A stretch of 64,000 bases of DNA from Parabacteroides faecalis (GCF_022809355.1 NZ_JAKZMM010000001.1:124001-188000), one strand, 5' to 3'. Shown: positions 17,580 through 27,689, counted from the first letter of the stretch. Numbers and translations are program-made. Notes: generated by a model from the letters alone, not told the origin.

Positions 17580-18851
17580 TCAGATAGAAAAGTGGAAAAA
17601 ATGTTTTCCTTCCTGATAATAATAATGTATAGAGAAGTTATATAAGCGGCAAATCGTATCGACAATGGCCAAGCCTAATCCGGTAGATTGTTCTTTCTTC
17701 TTCCCCTGATAGAAACGGGTAAAGATTTGTTTCTCGTCTAAAGCGCCGCTCTCGGCGGTGTTGCTGATCACAAAATCATGAGCAGATATTTGGATATCAA
17801 TTTGTCCGTCTGTTGAATTATGGACAAACGCGTTCTTCAACAGATTGGCAACAAGGATAGACGCCAACGATTCATTCATGCAAACCTCACAAGAAGCGCT
17901 TTCTTCTACAGACACATGGATATGCTTATAATCGAATACTTCCTTGAAATCTTCCAGGTATTTATGCACGAGCGAATTGATTTGTATCCTCGAACTTTCC
18001 GGAAATTGTCCGTTTTCAATCTTCGAGATCAGCAACAGCGACTTATTCAGTTTCGAGATATGCTCGAGAGTTTGGTAGACTTTGCTCAATTCTTCTAGCT
18101 GACGTTCCGACATAGAGTCATCGTCCATCAGCATTTCAATCCGATTCTGGCAGATCGCCAACGGAGTTTGTATTTCATGCGAAGCATTTCCGATAAACTG
18201 TTTCTGCTGCTCATAAATAGCTTCGTTATGGGAAGTACTGCGAATCAAAGCCTCATTCAGTTTACGGAACTCGGTTACATCGGTCGGATTATCCAGCGGA
18301 CGATTGTTTTTCCCCAGCGTATAAGTATCCAACCAGTTCAGGAGTTTGTATAAAGGTTTCATATTCTGCCGATAAACCAGAATATTAATCAGCAAGATGG
18401 TCAGCAATAAAACACCATAAAGGAACATGATCCAGAACCAGATAGCCGAAATCAAGTCGGCCTTTTCAATGGAAGGTGTCGATACAATCAGTTGATAAAA
18501 ACGATCGTTACGGTCCTGAAAGATTGTCGTCAGAATCCGGGCCGGTTCTGTTTCTTTCTTTTCTGTTATATAGATCATCGAATCGGCATAGAGAATGTGA
18601 GGACGTGAAGCCGCATAAGCCGCGTCAACCTCCTGTAGGAAATACTGGTTGTTGGAACCATTATTATGAGAAGGTAATTTCTCTCCGGCCAAATGTCGGG
18701 TAATGATTACTTCCGAATAATCTTCAAGCGCATCATCTACCTCGTCATTGACTTCATCCATCAGGGCAAAGTAAAACAATCCTGCCCAAATAGCCAGGAT
18801 TACAATCAAGGCGACAGATAAACGTCCTATGACGCGATAGAAAAGTTTCAT
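17580..18851 (-). CDS. Sensor histidine kinase
   Basis: 423 residues. Two membrane helices (about 8-31 and 137-160) flank a periplasmic sensor of about 105 residues. The phosphoacceptor is His225 in NASHEIQTPLA. The ATPase domain has LVANLLKNAFVHN (N box) and GLGLAIVDTICRLY (G box). It starts 2 bases after the response regulator stop. The downstream PepSY proteins may be its ligands, modulators or targets (inference). Confidence 0.94.
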   Translation of the reverse strand: MKLFYRVIGRLSVALIVILAIWAGLFYFALMDEVNDEVDDALEDYSEVIITRHLAGEKLPSHNNGSNNQYFLQEVDAAYAASRPHILYADSMIYITEKKETEPARILTTIFQDRNDRFYQLIVSTPSIEKADLISAIWFWIMFLYGVLLLTILLINILVYRQNMKPLYKLLNWLDTYTLGKNNRPLDNPTDVTEFRKLNEALIRSTSHNEAIYEQQKQFIGNASHEIQTPLAICQNRIEMLMDDDSMSERQLEELSKVYQTLEHISKLNKSLLLISKIENGQFPESSRIQINSLVHKYLEDFKEVFDYKHIHVSVEESASCEVCMNESLASILVANLLKNAFVHNSTDGQIDIQISAHDFVISNTAESGALDEKQIFTRFYQGKKKEQSTGLGLAIVDTICRLYNFSIHYYYQEGKHFFHFSI

Positions 18852-18853
18852 AA

Positions 18854-19534
18854 TCAGTTGTTCGTATTTAATTTATACCCGATACCATATACGGCTTTGA
18901 TCTCCGGATTAGCCCCGGCTTCTTTCAGTTTCTTCCGGAGGTTCTTTATCTGTGCATAGATAAAGTCGAAGTTATCAACCTGGTCAATATGATCGCCCCA
19001 CACTGATTCGGCTAATGTCTGCTTATTAATCAATCGGTTCGGACGATTGATAAAATAGAGTAGGATATCATACTCTTTCCGGCTCAGATCAATCGGTTGT
19101 TGATTCACCTTTACTTCAAACGTAGCCGGATTAACTTCTATATTATCCAATGTAATCAGTTTTTCTCCTCCATGATTATTCCTGCGGATCACGCTCTTGA
19201 TCCGCGCATTCAGTTCGGCCAGATGAAAGGGTTTGGCCAGATAATCGTCGGCTCCCAAATCCAATCCCGCCACTTTATCTTCCAGAGAATCTTTGGCAGA
19301 GATAATGATAACATTCTCTTTCCGTTTTTCTCTCTTGAGTGATTCCAGTATTTGCAAGCCACTTCCACCGGGAAGCATGATATCCAACAGGATACAGTCG
19401 TAATCATAATCGTCCAGCTTCAATAGAGCTGCCTGATAATTATCGGCAGTTTCGACAACATACCGTTCCTTTTCCAGAGACTTCTTGATTATCTCCTGCA
19501 ACGACGGATCATCTTCTATAATTAATATCTTCAT
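18854..19534 (-). CDS. OmpR-family response regulator
   Basis: 226 residues from ATG 19534 (MKILIIEDDPSL). Receiver with phospho-acceptor Asp51 in ILLDIMLPG and Lys in YLAKPFHLAEL; C-terminal winged helix (about 130-225) with SRKEYDILLYFINRPN. A GTG four codons upstream is possible, but the -7 box at 19558-19565 places transcription start near 19551, favouring the ATG. Partner of the adjacent kinase. Confidence 0.94.
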   Translation of the reverse strand: MKILIIEDDPSLQEIIKKSLEKERYVVETADNYQAALLKLDDYDYDCILLDIMLPGGSGLQILESLKREKRKENVIIISAKDSLEDKVAGLDLGADDYLAKPFHLAELNARIKSVIRRNNHGGEKLITLDNIEVNPATFEVKVNQQPIDLSRKEYDILLYFINRPNRLINKQTLAESVWGDHIDQVDNFDFIYAQIKNLRKKLKEAGANPEIKAVYGIGYKLNTNN

Positions 19535-19557
19535 GTTATCAGCCACTTGAATAGGAG

Positions 19558-19565
19558 CAAATGTA
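19558..19565 (-). promoter_or_regulatory. -7 box for the two-component operon
   Basis: TACATTTG on the minus strand matches TAnnTTTG. No clear -33 TTTG is seen. The implied leader to ATG 19534 is about 17 nt. Confidence 0.5.
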
Positions 19566-19611
19566 ATAAAAAACTTTGGGTAAAGTTTATTTTACGCAGA
19601 ATTTGGACATA

Positions 19612-19639
19612 AAAAAAGCCAGCCCCGAAAGGCTGGCTT
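19612..19639 (-). terminator. Terminator of the glyA-GH20 transcript
   Basis: On the minus strand AAGCCAGCC and GGCTGGCTT pair around a TTCG-type loop, closed by seven T residues, shortly after the GH20 stop. Confidence 0.92.
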
Positions 19640-19666
19640 CCTATTATCTGAATTTCAGACACACAA

Positions 19667-22012
19667 TCAATGACATAACATTTCTGGTGTAATCGCTGTA
19701 AATTCTTTAGCATCCGACTTACGAAGCTTGATGCTTCCGTCGTTCCAGTTAGAAGGCCAACCGCCAATGATATGACCTAAAAATACAGCTTTGATTTCAT
19801 GTAATCCCTTTGCCAAAGCAACTGAACTGTCATGACGAGAAAAACGTTTTACTTCACCACCGTTGTTTACCAATAATTTACCATCGATCCAAACTTCTTC
19901 CAGATCAGAAGAAATGAAATAAACACCGTCTTCCGGAATGTTTACATAACCTGTTGCAACGGCTGCATATTGGTTAACACCACGCATAGACTCGGATGTC
20001 TTAACAACCGAACGAATTTCTTTCAGGTCTTTGATAACCGATTTCTTCGTTTCTTTTTGGGCTGCTTCCAGTTCCTTAACGTTCAGATACATGCCGTCAG
20101 TTACTTCCATATTCAATCCCGGAGTTGTCTTCGCAACTTCCTTGGCAGGAGCCAGCGACTGCTTTTCTACCTGGATTGTACGGATCGGACTCATCTTACC
20201 CGAAGGTAATACAGAAGCGATCTTCAAGGTTGTAGTTTCGGTAATTTCAATCGGAGCCGTGTAGGCTGTTGATGCCGGAGTCGGTTCACTGCCATCCAAG
20301 GTATAAACCATCTTGATCGGACGGGTTGTCTTGAATTCCAGCGAAGCCTTGTCGGTGAATGCTACGAAATTGCATGAACCATTAGGCTGTTCAGGCTGCG
20401 GAATATGGTAATTGATAGCATGACCATCCAAACGAACGTAGGCATTCTCAATGCGGCGTTCGAAGTCTTTATAGTCTTTGCGGTCCAGATTCGTCCAACC
20501 AATTTCAGCAACGGCCAGGATACGCGGGAAAACCATATAATCACGTTTGGCTTCGTCGTACATGTATTCTGACCAGGTATTACCCTGAACACCTAAAATA
20601 TAATTGCTCTTGCCCATAGCTACCAATGTATCTGGTATCGGATCGTAACTGTAAGTCTTCTCCAACAACGTATAACCACCGATAGTTACCGGTTCGATCT
20701 TAGAATCTCCTTGGTAAGCATCCAGATACATTCCGTTACCGCCCGGAGTCATAATAACGGTATGATCCATCAAAGCAGCGGCAATACCGCCATCTTCACC
20801 ACGCCATGACATCACTGTAGCCGAAGGAGCCAGACCTCCTTCCAGGATTTCATCCCAACCGATAATCTTTTTGCCTTTTGTTGCCAGGTATTTCTCCATC
20901 CGTTGGATGACATAGCTCTGCAATCTTTCTTCAGCTGAGTGCTTGCTGTCTGCTTTCAAGCCTTCTTCTTTAATACGTTTCTGGCAAAGCGGACAGTTCT
21001 TCCAACTGATCTTCGGGCACTCATCACCACCGATGTGGAAGTATTCGCTTGGGAAAAGAGGTACCATTTCGTCGATAACATCCTGCAAGAAGGTAAACAT
21101 ATCTTCTTTACCCGGACACATCACAATGTCTTCTACACCCCAAATAACACGCGGAGTTCCCTGTTCTCCTTTACAAGACAGGTTCGGATAGGCAGCAATG
21201 GCAGCCATTTCATGTCCCGGTAATTCCAGTTCAGGAACAACCGTGATGAAACGGTCGGCAGCATATTTTACAATCTCCTTGATTTCCTCTTGCGTATAAT
21301 AACCACTGTGTTCTGTACCTTCGCCATCAATACGTTTCGAAGCAATTTCAGTCAGCTTCGGATACTTCTTGATTTCAATACGCCAGCCCTGATCGTCTGT
21401 CAAGTGCCAGTGCATCCGGTTCATCTTGAATAAAGACAATACATCCAGGTATTTCTTTACATTCTCAACCGGCATGAAATGACGACAAGGATCCAACATT
21501 ATACCACGATAGCCAAAACGAGGAGCATCTTTGATGCTTACAGCCGGAGCTTGCCAGGCAATTCCGTTTACTTTCGACGGACTTTCGATTTCGGCCGGCA
21601 GCAATTGTAAGAACGATTGCATACCATAGAACAAACCTTGAGCCGTCTTAGCAACAACAACGGCACCGTCTTTCGTTACATCCAGCGTATAACCTTCGTC
21701 GTTAGCGACATCCAATGACGGATCTACGGATAACTGAATATTTCCCTTTTCTGCTACCTGGATGTTCAAGCCAGTAGCTGTTCTCATCTTTGCCGCAAAG
21801 AATTCGGCAACAGTTTTAGCTTCAGGACTTGCCGCTGCGATGGCCGTATTGCTACCCAGACGGAAAAATCCATCATGCTGAACCAGGCTTTGTGGAGTAG
21901 GAATGATGTTGATTCCCTGATTATACGACTTCACTTCACCTTGCGGTTCGGCACACGAAGCTAAAAAACATAAGGCCATACCGGCACAAAATGTTGCAAG
22001 AAGCTTCTTCAT
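19667..22012 (-). CDS. Beta-N-acetylhexosaminidase lipoprotein, GH20
   Basis: 781 residues from ATG 22012, which gives a lipoprotein signal (MKKLLATFCAGMALCFLASC); an upstream GTG in frame overlaps glyA. The GH20 N-terminal domain (about 35-165) is followed by the catalytic barrel with HWHLTDDQGW and the Asp-Glu pair of HIGGDECPKISW. Then come a chitobiase-type C-terminal domain (MVYTLDGSEPTP) and a PA14-like C-terminal domain (GYVNIPEDGVYFISSDLEEVWIDGK, split here as GYVNIPEDGVYF and ISSDLEEVWIDGK). Start 41 bases after glyA, same strand, so probably cotranscribed. Confidence 0.95.
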   Translation of the reverse strand: MKKLLATFCAGMALCFLASCAEPQGEVKSYNQGINIIPTPQSLVQHDGFFRLGSNTAIAAASPEAKTVAEFFAAKMRTATGLNIQVAEKGNIQLSVDPSLDVANDEGYTLDVTKDGAVVVAKTAQGLFYGMQSFLQLLPAEIESPSKVNGIAWQAPAVSIKDAPRFGYRGIMLDPCRHFMPVENVKKYLDVLSLFKMNRMHWHLTDDQGWRIEIKKYPKLTEIASKRIDGEGTEHSGYYTQEEIKEIVKYAADRFITVVPELELPGHEMAAIAAYPNLSCKGEQGTPRVIWGVEDIVMCPGKEDMFTFLQDVIDEMVPLFPSEYFHIGGDECPKISWKNCPLCQKRIKEEGLKADSKHSAEERLQSYVIQRMEKYLATKGKKIIGWDEILEGGLAPSATVMSWRGEDGGIAAALMDHTVIMTPGGNGMYLDAYQGDSKIEPVTIGGYTLLEKTYSYDPIPDTLVAMGKSNYILGVQGNTWSEYMYDEAKRDYMVFPRILAVAEIGWTNLDRKDYKDFERRIENAYVRLDGHAINYHIPQPEQPNGSCNFVAFTDKASLEFKTTRPIKMVYTLDGSEPTPASTAYTAPIEITETTTLKIASVLPSGKMSPIRTIQVEKQSLAPAKEVAKTTPGLNMEVTDGMYLNVKELEAAQKETKKSVIKDLKEIRSVVKTSESMRGVNQYAAVATGYVNIPEDGVYFISSDLEEVWIDGKLLVNNGGEVKRFSRHDSSVALAKGLHEIKAVFLGHIIGGWPSNWNDGSIKLRKSDAKEFTAITPEMLCH

Positions 22013-22053
22013 GTTTCTGTGTTTTTTGAAATAATAAAAAGTTGTGTTAGATA

Positions 22054-23334
22054 TTACCAAGCAAAAATAGGATATTCTTTCATGATGCTGTTTACCTTCT
22101 CGCGAACGGCTGTTATCGTCTTATCGCATTCAGGAGCTGCTAAAACGGTATCAATCATTTCAACGATTTCACCCATCAGTTCTTCTTTGGCACCACGAGT
22201 TGTAATAGCCGGCGTACCGATACGGATACCAGAAGTCTGGAATGCTGAACGGCTGTCAAACGGAACCATGTTCTTATTGACTGTAATGTCGGCAGCAACC
22301 AAGGCTCTTTCTGCTACTTTACCAGTCAGATCAGGGAACTTCGTGCGCAGGTCGATCAACATACTGTGGTTGTCGGTACCGCCCGAGATGATCTTGTATC
22401 CTTTATCCATGAATGCTTGTGCCATAGTAGCTGCATTCTTCTTCACTTGCATCTGATATTCTTTGTATTCCGGTTCCAAAGCTTCGCCGAAAGCTACGGC
22501 TTTAGCTGCAATAACATGTTCCAGTGGTCCTCCCTGGATACCCGGGAATACAGCAGAATCCAATAATTGAGACATCTTCTTGATTTCGCCCTTCGGAGTC
22601 TTCTTTCCCCAAGGATTTTCGAAGTCTTTACCCAACAAGATGATACCACCACGCGGACCACGCAACGTCTTGTGAGTTGTAGAAGTTACGATATGAGCAT
22701 ATTCCAACGGATTATTCAACAAACCTGCTGCAATCAAACCTGCCGGATGCGCCATATCAATCATCAACAAAGCACCAACTTTGTCGGCAATCTCGCGCAT
22801 GCGTTTATAATCCCAGTCACGTGAATAAGCAGAACCGCCACCGATAATCAATTTCGGTTTTTCGCGCAAAGCAACTTCTTCCATCTGGTCATAATCCACA
22901 CGACCCGTTTCTTCTTTTACATTATATTCTGTAGCGTGATACAAGATACCAGAACTGTTTACGGCTGATCCGTGAGAAAGGTGACCGCCATGAGCCAGAT
23001 TCAAGCCCAGGAAAGTATCACCCGGATTCAGAACGGCCAATAAAACAGCAGCATTAGCCTGAGCTCCTGAGTGAGGCTGTACGTTGGCCCATTCAGCATG
23101 GAATATCTTCTTCAGGCGTTCGATAGCAATCGTTTCACTTTGGTCAACGACTTCGCAACCGCCATAATAACGTTTTCCGGGATAACCTTCGGCATACTTA
23201 TTTGTTAAGCAGCTACCCATTGCCTGCATAACTTGATCACTTACAAAGTTCTCTGAAGCAATCAGTTCAATACCCTTCAGCTGGCGCTGATGTTCTTTCT
23301 CAATGATGTCAAAAATGATGTTGTCTCTTTTCAT
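22054..23334 (-). CDS. glyA: Serine hydroxymethyltransferase
   Basis: 426 residues. A PLP enzyme that interconverts serine and glycine and supplies one-carbon units. The PLP lysine lies in [26 protein letters not shown] and [13 protein letters not shown] are family hallmarks. It carries its own -7 box and is followed on the same strand by the GH20 lipoprotein. Confidence 0.97.
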   Translation of the reverse strand: MKRDNIIFDIIEKEHQRQLKGIELIASENFVSDQVMQAMGSCLTNKYAEGYPGKRYYGGCEVVDQSETIAIERLKKIFHAEWANVQPHSGAQANAAVLLAVLNPGDTFLGLNLAHGGHLSHGSAVNSSGILYHATEYNVKEETGRVDYDQMEEVALREKPKLIIGGGSAYSRDWDYKRMREIADKVGALLMIDMAHPAGLIAAGLLNNPLEYAHIVTSTTHKTLRGPRGGIILLGKDFENPWGKKTPKGEIKKMSQLLDSAVFPGIQGGPLEHVIAAKAVAFGEALEPEYKEYQMQVKKNAATMAQAFMDKGYKIISGGTDNHSMLIDLRTKFPDLTGKVAERALVAADITVNKNMVPFDSRSAFQTSGIRIGTPAITTRGAKEELMGEIVEMIDTVLAAPECDKTITAVREKVNSIMKEYPIFAW

Positions 23335-23384
23335 TACCTTAAAAGATTAGTAAATGAATGGTATAGTTTATAAAAGATTACTTG

Positions 23385-23392
23385 CAAATGTA
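23385..23392 (-). promoter_or_regulatory. -7 box of glyA
   Basis: TACATTTG on the minus strand, about 50 bases before the glyA start. No TTTG at the expected -33 distance. Confidence 0.5.
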
Positions 23393-23509
23393 GTTATTTT
23401 TTTCGGTTCGTTGTCATTTCGTGTCAGATAATTGAGCATGAGCCAACAAGAATAGGTGGAAAAGCAACCTTGATAGTAAGATCGGCATCTAAAATCTATG
23501 AGAAATTAA

Positions 23510-23597
23510 TTTTTTGACAGATGTGGTAAAGCTTTATCACATTTGTCAAAAAGCTTTTCGATATATGTAGTAAAGCTTTTCGACAGTTGTCAAAAAA
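23510..23597. repeat. Array of four 22-bp quasi-palindromic units
   Basis: Units at 23510-23531, 23532-23553, 23554-23575 and 23576-23597. AAGCTT cores at the junctions (23529, 23551, 23573) are exactly 22 apart. Unit centres read ACAGATGTG, ACATTTGT, ATATATGT and ACAGTTGT. The first two units are near-perfect inverted copies (19 of 22) and together form a 36-base palindrome with two mismatched pairs. The array is capped by TTTTTT and AAAAAA. Confidence 0.85.
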
Positions 23598-23613
23598 TTA
23601 AAAAGTAATGGGA

Positions 23614-24902
23614 TCAGGGCTGACGCATTACAATCATTTTTTATTGGAATCAATTTTATTACAAGGAGGATTCCAGTCTGCATCAAGTAGTTCTACGAGG
23701 AAATCAGAATTCCATCCTGCCATTTTTCTTTTCATAGTCATGCTCCCTTTACGTGGATTATTCTTCAATTGGGTCATGGCTATCTTGGCTATCAAAGAGA
23801 AATTCTGTGCGGCATTACCTTTCTTTCGCTGATCATCTTCATTAAAAGTGATGTCCAGTTGCCAGTGTAACTTATTTTCTATGCCCCAATGACTTCTGAT
23901 GGCCTGCAGGATACCTTCTGAATCCAGGGGTAAAGAGGTAATAAAATAACGCTTCTCTATTGTCGTCTTTCCTGTTTTTATACGAGTACTTTCTTTTGTC
24001 AGACAAACGACGGAATTTGCATTTTCCCAACCTAATACTGCTGCTGTACAACCATTATTATATACTTGGCAGAAGCGTTTCTCTTCCCGTCCGTGAGCTC
24101 GCTTTTCTTCTTTGTAAGCCATCTGATAACGAGTGGAAGGAATGTGTCCGTGGCCTTCCACCTTGTTTCCTTCCATGTCTATTTCGTTAAACCACGACGT
24201 GATTGTCTTGTGCAAAGTCTTTTGATTGGATTTCACACAGATAAGATAATCGGCATGGGCTTTGGTCACTTCTTTGACTATCTCATGTTGGCAACCAATT
24301 GCATCTATAGTCACGATACACCCTTGCAGGTCTAAAGATTCGATTAGTTTAGGGATTGCCTTTATTTCATTACTTTTCTTATCAACCCGCTCTTGTCCAA
24401 GACTTACTCCGTTCTCTGAAGACCATGCACTTACCATTCGAAGAGAATCAAAACTTCCGTTCCTTTTTTCTTCTTTGGCTCCACATATTTCCTTTCCATC
24501 TATATTAACTATCCCTTTATATTTACCGCATATATCCTGTATCCAGGAGCGAAAGCCTAATTCTAATTCTTTGGGATCCAGCAATGAAAACAATCGGTTA
24601 AATGTATCATGAGATGGAATTCCTTGGAAGTCTTTTATCCGTTCTCTGAAAAAATCTTCCCGTACACGACCAAATTCCGCTACCTCATTCCAGCTTTCGG
24701 CTCCACATAAAACAGCGGATATTGTAATATAAAAGATACTTTCCAAACTATATTTTTTCAAATGATCTCTACGAGGATCTGATACTTTTTCTAATATAGA
24801 AAATATTTCCATTACTTCTTTGATTTTTATTATTATCCCTTTGACTCTCTAAAGATAAATACTTTTTAAAAGGTCTGGAAGTTTGTAATGCGTCAGCCCT
24901 GA
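23614..24902. mobile_element. ISAs1-family insertion sequence
   Basis: 1289 bp bounded by 20-bp perfect terminal inverted repeats beginning TCAGGGCTGACGCATTACAA (23614-23633) and mirrored at 24883-24902. One transposase gene fills the interior. The expected 8-10 bp direct target duplication is not seen (GTAATGGG left, CCACATTA right). The element sits in a repeat-rich spacer; the right-hand repeat array starts abruptly at its end. Confidence 0.93.
23634..24812 (-). CDS. ISAs1-family DDE transposase
   Basis: 392 residues, apparently intact. DDE residues are suggested by VNIDGKEICGAK (first Asp), IVTIDAIGCQ (second Asp) and HWGIENKLHWQLDITFNED (Glu). The N-terminal KVSDPRRDHLKKYSLE resembles the DDE_Tnp_1-associated N-terminal domain. 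The ORF is full length for the family and both IS ends are intact, so the element may still move. Confidence 0.94.
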   Translation of the reverse strand: MEIFSILEKVSDPRRDHLKKYSLESIFYITISAVLCGAESWNEVAEFGRVREDFFRERIKDFQGIPSHDTFNRLFSLLDPKELELGFRSWIQDICGKYKGIVNIDGKEICGAKEEKRNGSFDSLRMVSAWSSENGVSLGQERVDKKSNEIKAIPKLIESLDLQGCIVTIDAIGCQHEIVKEVTKAHADYLICVKSNQKTLHKTITSWFNEIDMEGNKVEGHGHIPSTRYQMAYKEEKRAHGREEKRFCQVYNNGCTAAVLGWENANSVVCLTKESTRIKTGKTTIEKRYFITSLPLDSEGILQAIRSHWGIENKLHWQLDITFNEDDQRKKGNAAQNFSLIAKIAMTQLKNNPRKGSMTMKRKMAGWNSDFLVELLDADWNPPCNKIDSNKK

Positions 24903-24963
24903 CCACATTAGTCAAAAAGCTTTAGCACATATATGATAAAGCTTTAGCACATCTGTCAAAAAA
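24903..24963. repeat. Truncated 22-bp unit array next to the IS
   Basis: Two full units (24920-24941, 24942-24963) and the last 17 bases of a third (24903-24919). AAGCTT cores at 24917 and 24939 are 22 apart. The sequence is the same family as the array at 23510, and it ends in the same AAAAAA cap and ATTAATT flank. The left part is missing where the IS begins. The rest of the spacer to 25168 shows nothing recognisable. Confidence 0.8.
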
Positions 24964-25168
24964 TTAATTGTTAACGACATCGATACTCCAAAGTGCTTGG
25001 TTTCGTATTCAGACAGACGGTTACGAACTTTTATTTCTCTTCTCAAATTCGATGAATACCGGATAATTTGGGAGGGATATACCCAAACTTTTATGCAGGG
25101 GACAAAGAATTTTACATAGGAATGTCGAAGTATTTATTCATATTAGCAGGTTGGTAATTGAATTTTTT

Positions 25169-25176
25169 TACCTTTG
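25169..25176 (+). promoter_or_regulatory. -7 box of the DUF2461-sppA operon
   Basis: TACCTTTG, followed by the gene start 24 bases later. TTG at 25151 is closer (15 bases) than the usual -33 spacing. Confidence 0.55.
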
Positions 25177-25199
25177 CGGGAATTAAATATGTGGGAATT

Positions 25200-25871
25200 A
25201 TGAATGAAGAAATCATTCGATTTTTAACGGAATTAAGAGAAAATAATAATCGTATCTGGTTTCAGGAAAATAAGGCTCGGTATGACCGGCTGCATGACGC
25301 TTTTATTGATGATGTACAAAAGCTGATCAACCGGATAGCGTTGTTTGATCCGGAGGTAAAGAATGTGGAGGCAAAGAGCTGTTTGTTCCGTATTTATCGG
25401 GATATCCGCTTTTCACCGGATAAGACACCTTATAAGAGTCATTTTGCGGCTTATATCGCCCTGGGCGGAAGGGCCAGTGAACGTGGAGGTTATTATATTC
25501 ATCTGGAACCCGGACATTGTATGTTGTCGGGCGGTGTATGGTGCCCGCCTCCCCAATTGTTGAAGATGCTGCGCCGGGATATTTATGATCATATAGATGA
25601 ATTTGTAGCCATCCTGGAAGATCCTGTCTTTCGGGCAACTTATCCGATATTGGAAGGTGAAACGTTAAAGCGGATGCCTGTCGGTTATCCGGCTGATTTT
25701 GCTTACGGAGAAATACTACGGCACAAAGATTTCTGTGTTTGTTCGGAAAAACCGGATAGCTTCTTTACGCAACCGGACTGGATGGAGAAGACCGTAGCCG
25801 ATTTCCAATTGTTGTTACCATTCAATCGTTTTCTGAATTATACAGTGGATGAATTTTTAGGAAGAATCTGA
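25200..25871 (+). CDS. DUF2461 family protein
   Basis: 223 residues from ATG 25200 (MNEEIIRFLTELRENN); a longer in-frame start at 25158 precedes the -7 box and is rejected. DUF2461 (TIGR02453) hallmarks are NRIWFQENKARYD, CLFRIYRDIRFSPDKTPYK and a GGYYIHLEPG stretch. The function is unknown. It is followed by sppA after 21 bases, likely in one operon. Confidence 0.93.
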   Translation: MNEEIIRFLTELRENNNRIWFQENKARYDRLHDAFIDDVQKLINRIALFDPEVKNVEAKSCLFRIYRDIRFSPDKTPYKSHFAAYIALGGRASERGGYYIHLEPGHCMLSGGVWCPPPQLLKMLRRDIYDHIDEFVAILEDPVFRATYPILEGETLKRMPVGYPADFAYGEILRHKDFCVCSEKPDSFFTQPDWMEKTVADFQLLLPFNRFLNYTVDEFLGRI

Positions 25872-25892
25872 TAAACATTAATAGATAGTTTT

Positions 25893-27665
25893 ATGAAACA
25901 CTTTTTTCAAACCATGTTTGCCTCCGTATTTGGAGTGCTGATAGCAATGGGCTTGCTGATCTTGGTTGGCATTTCCTTTTTGATTGGCGTCGCTGCATCC
26001 AGCAGTTCTTCGACGGAATATAAACCCAAGGATAATACGGTGTTTAAATTGAAATTGGAAGGTACAATTTCTGATCAGGTAACCGAGAATCCTTTTAGCG
26101 GTTTATTTAGTGAAGAAGTTGAACCAATGTCATTAACTGATATTACAAAGGCTATCCGTAAAGCAAAGACAAACGATAAGATCAAGGGAATCTATTTGGA
26201 TGCCAGTGGTATGTCGGGTGGTTTTGCTAGCTTTGAAGCGATCCGTCGGGAATTGGAAGACTTTAAGGAAAGCGGAAAGTTTATTGTTTCGTATGCTGAT
26301 GCTTATACACAAGGAACTTATTATCTGGCCAGTGTGGCTGATTCTGTCTTTGTGAATCCGCAGGGAACAGTTGCTTTGGTTGGATTAGCTTCTCAGGGAA
26401 TCTTCTTTAAGAATCTGGCTGCTAAAGTGGGAATGGAATTTTATATCTTCAAAGTAGGTACTTATAAAAGTGCGGTTGAGCCGTATATGACGGATAAGTT
26501 TAGTGATGCAAACCGGGAACAGCTGACTTCTTTCTTAGGTAGTATTTGGGGAAATATGACATCTGCTATTTGTGCGTCTCGTAATATCGCTCCTGCCGAT
26601 CTGGATACTTTCCTGAATCAGGGGCTGGCCTTTGATGATGCGCAAGTAATGGTCGATTATAAGCTAGTGGATGCTTTGGCTTATCGGAAAGAAGCTGAAG
26701 ATTGCGTAAAACGGATGGCTGGACAGTCTTTGGACGATAAGATGGTATCGGCCGATGTGAAAAAGATGCTTGCCATTCCGGAAAAGACTCAGGAAAGCAG
26801 CAATAAGATAGCTGTCTTGTATGCCGAAGGCGAGATCCGTGAAAAGAGTAATTCAGCCATGGGCATGGATGAAGCCGTTATCTCGGAAGATATGGCAGAT
26901 GAATTGCGCAAACTGGCTAAGGACGATGATGTAAAAGCCGTTGTATTCCGTGTAAACTCACCGGGTGGTAGTGCGTATATCTCTGAACAGATCTGGAAAG
27001 CTGTAATAGATCTGAAGGCCAAGAAACCGATTGTCGTGTCTATGGGTGATTATGCTGCTTCGGGAGGTTATTATATTTCGTGTGCCGCTAATAAGATTAT
27101 TGCAGAACGTTCTACACTGACAGGTTCTATCGGTGTCTTTGGTGTTGTCCGGAATATGGCAGGAACCTTTAAGTTGTTGGATGTAACGACGGATATAGTC
27201 AAGACGAATACGTATGCAGACTTGGGTGATATGAGCCGTCCGATGCGGGAAGATGAAAAAGCGTTGATACAGAAAGGAATTGAGCATACGTATGATTTGT
27301 TCCTGACTCGTTGCTCTGACGGACGCGGTTTACCGAAGGATTCAATTGATCATATTGGACAAGGTCGTGTGTGGACAGGTGAACAGGCTTTGGATCGTGG
27401 TTTGGTTGATAAACTGGGTGGCATGGATGTTGCGATCGAAGAGGCAGCTTCGTTGGCAGGCGTTACTGCTTATACCGTAACAACAGCCAATACCAAGAAA
27501 GACTTCTTTACGGAATATATGGAAAAGATGATGGGAGAAGCGAAGGTTTCATTCATTCGTACAGCTTTAGGTGAGGAAGATTTTGCTGTTTATTCCAATA
27601 TTCAGCGCATGAAGTCGCAGACCGGTGTTCAGGCTCGTATGCCTTATCTGATTCAAGGATTATAA
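25893..27665 (+). CDS. sppA: Signal peptide peptidase SppA, 67K type
   Basis: 590 residues, the double-domain form. An N-terminal membrane anchor (about 10-35) is followed by two ClpP-like domains. The catalytic lysine is expected in VGTYKSAVEPYM, and the serine in GDYAASGGYYISC of the second domain. It degrades cleaved signal peptides in the membrane. Confidence 0.95.
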   Translation: MKHFFQTMFASVFGVLIAMGLLILVGISFLIGVAASSSSSTEYKPKDNTVFKLKLEGTISDQVTENPFSGLFSEEVEPMSLTDITKAIRKAKTNDKIKGIYLDASGMSGGFASFEAIRRELEDFKESGKFIVSYADAYTQGTYYLASVADSVFVNPQGTVALVGLASQGIFFKNLAAKVGMEFYIFKVGTYKSAVEPYMTDKFSDANREQLTSFLGSIWGNMTSAICASRNIAPADLDTFLNQGLAFDDAQVMVDYKLVDALAYRKEAEDCVKRMAGQSLDDKMVSADVKKMLAIPEKTQESSNKIAVLYAEGEIREKSNSAMGMDEAVISEDMADELRKLAKDDDVKAVVFRVNSPGGSAYISEQIWKAVIDLKAKKPIVVSMGDYAASGGYYISCAANKIIAERSTLTGSIGVFGVVRNMAGTFKLLDVTTDIVKTNTYADLGDMSRPMREDEKALIQKGIEHTYDLFLTRCSDGRGLPKDSIDHIGQGRVWTGEQALDRGLVDKLGGMDVAIEEAASLAGVTAYTVTTANTKKDFFTEYMEKMMGEAKVSFIRTALGEEDFAVYSNIQRMKSQTGVQARMPYLIQGL

Positions 27666-27689
27666 TTGAAGCGATAAGTTGATAAGTTG

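Noticed and set aside
23510-23597. Possible CRISPR array
   Set aside because: Units are contiguous 22-mers that vary and have no spacers; no cas genes in the window.
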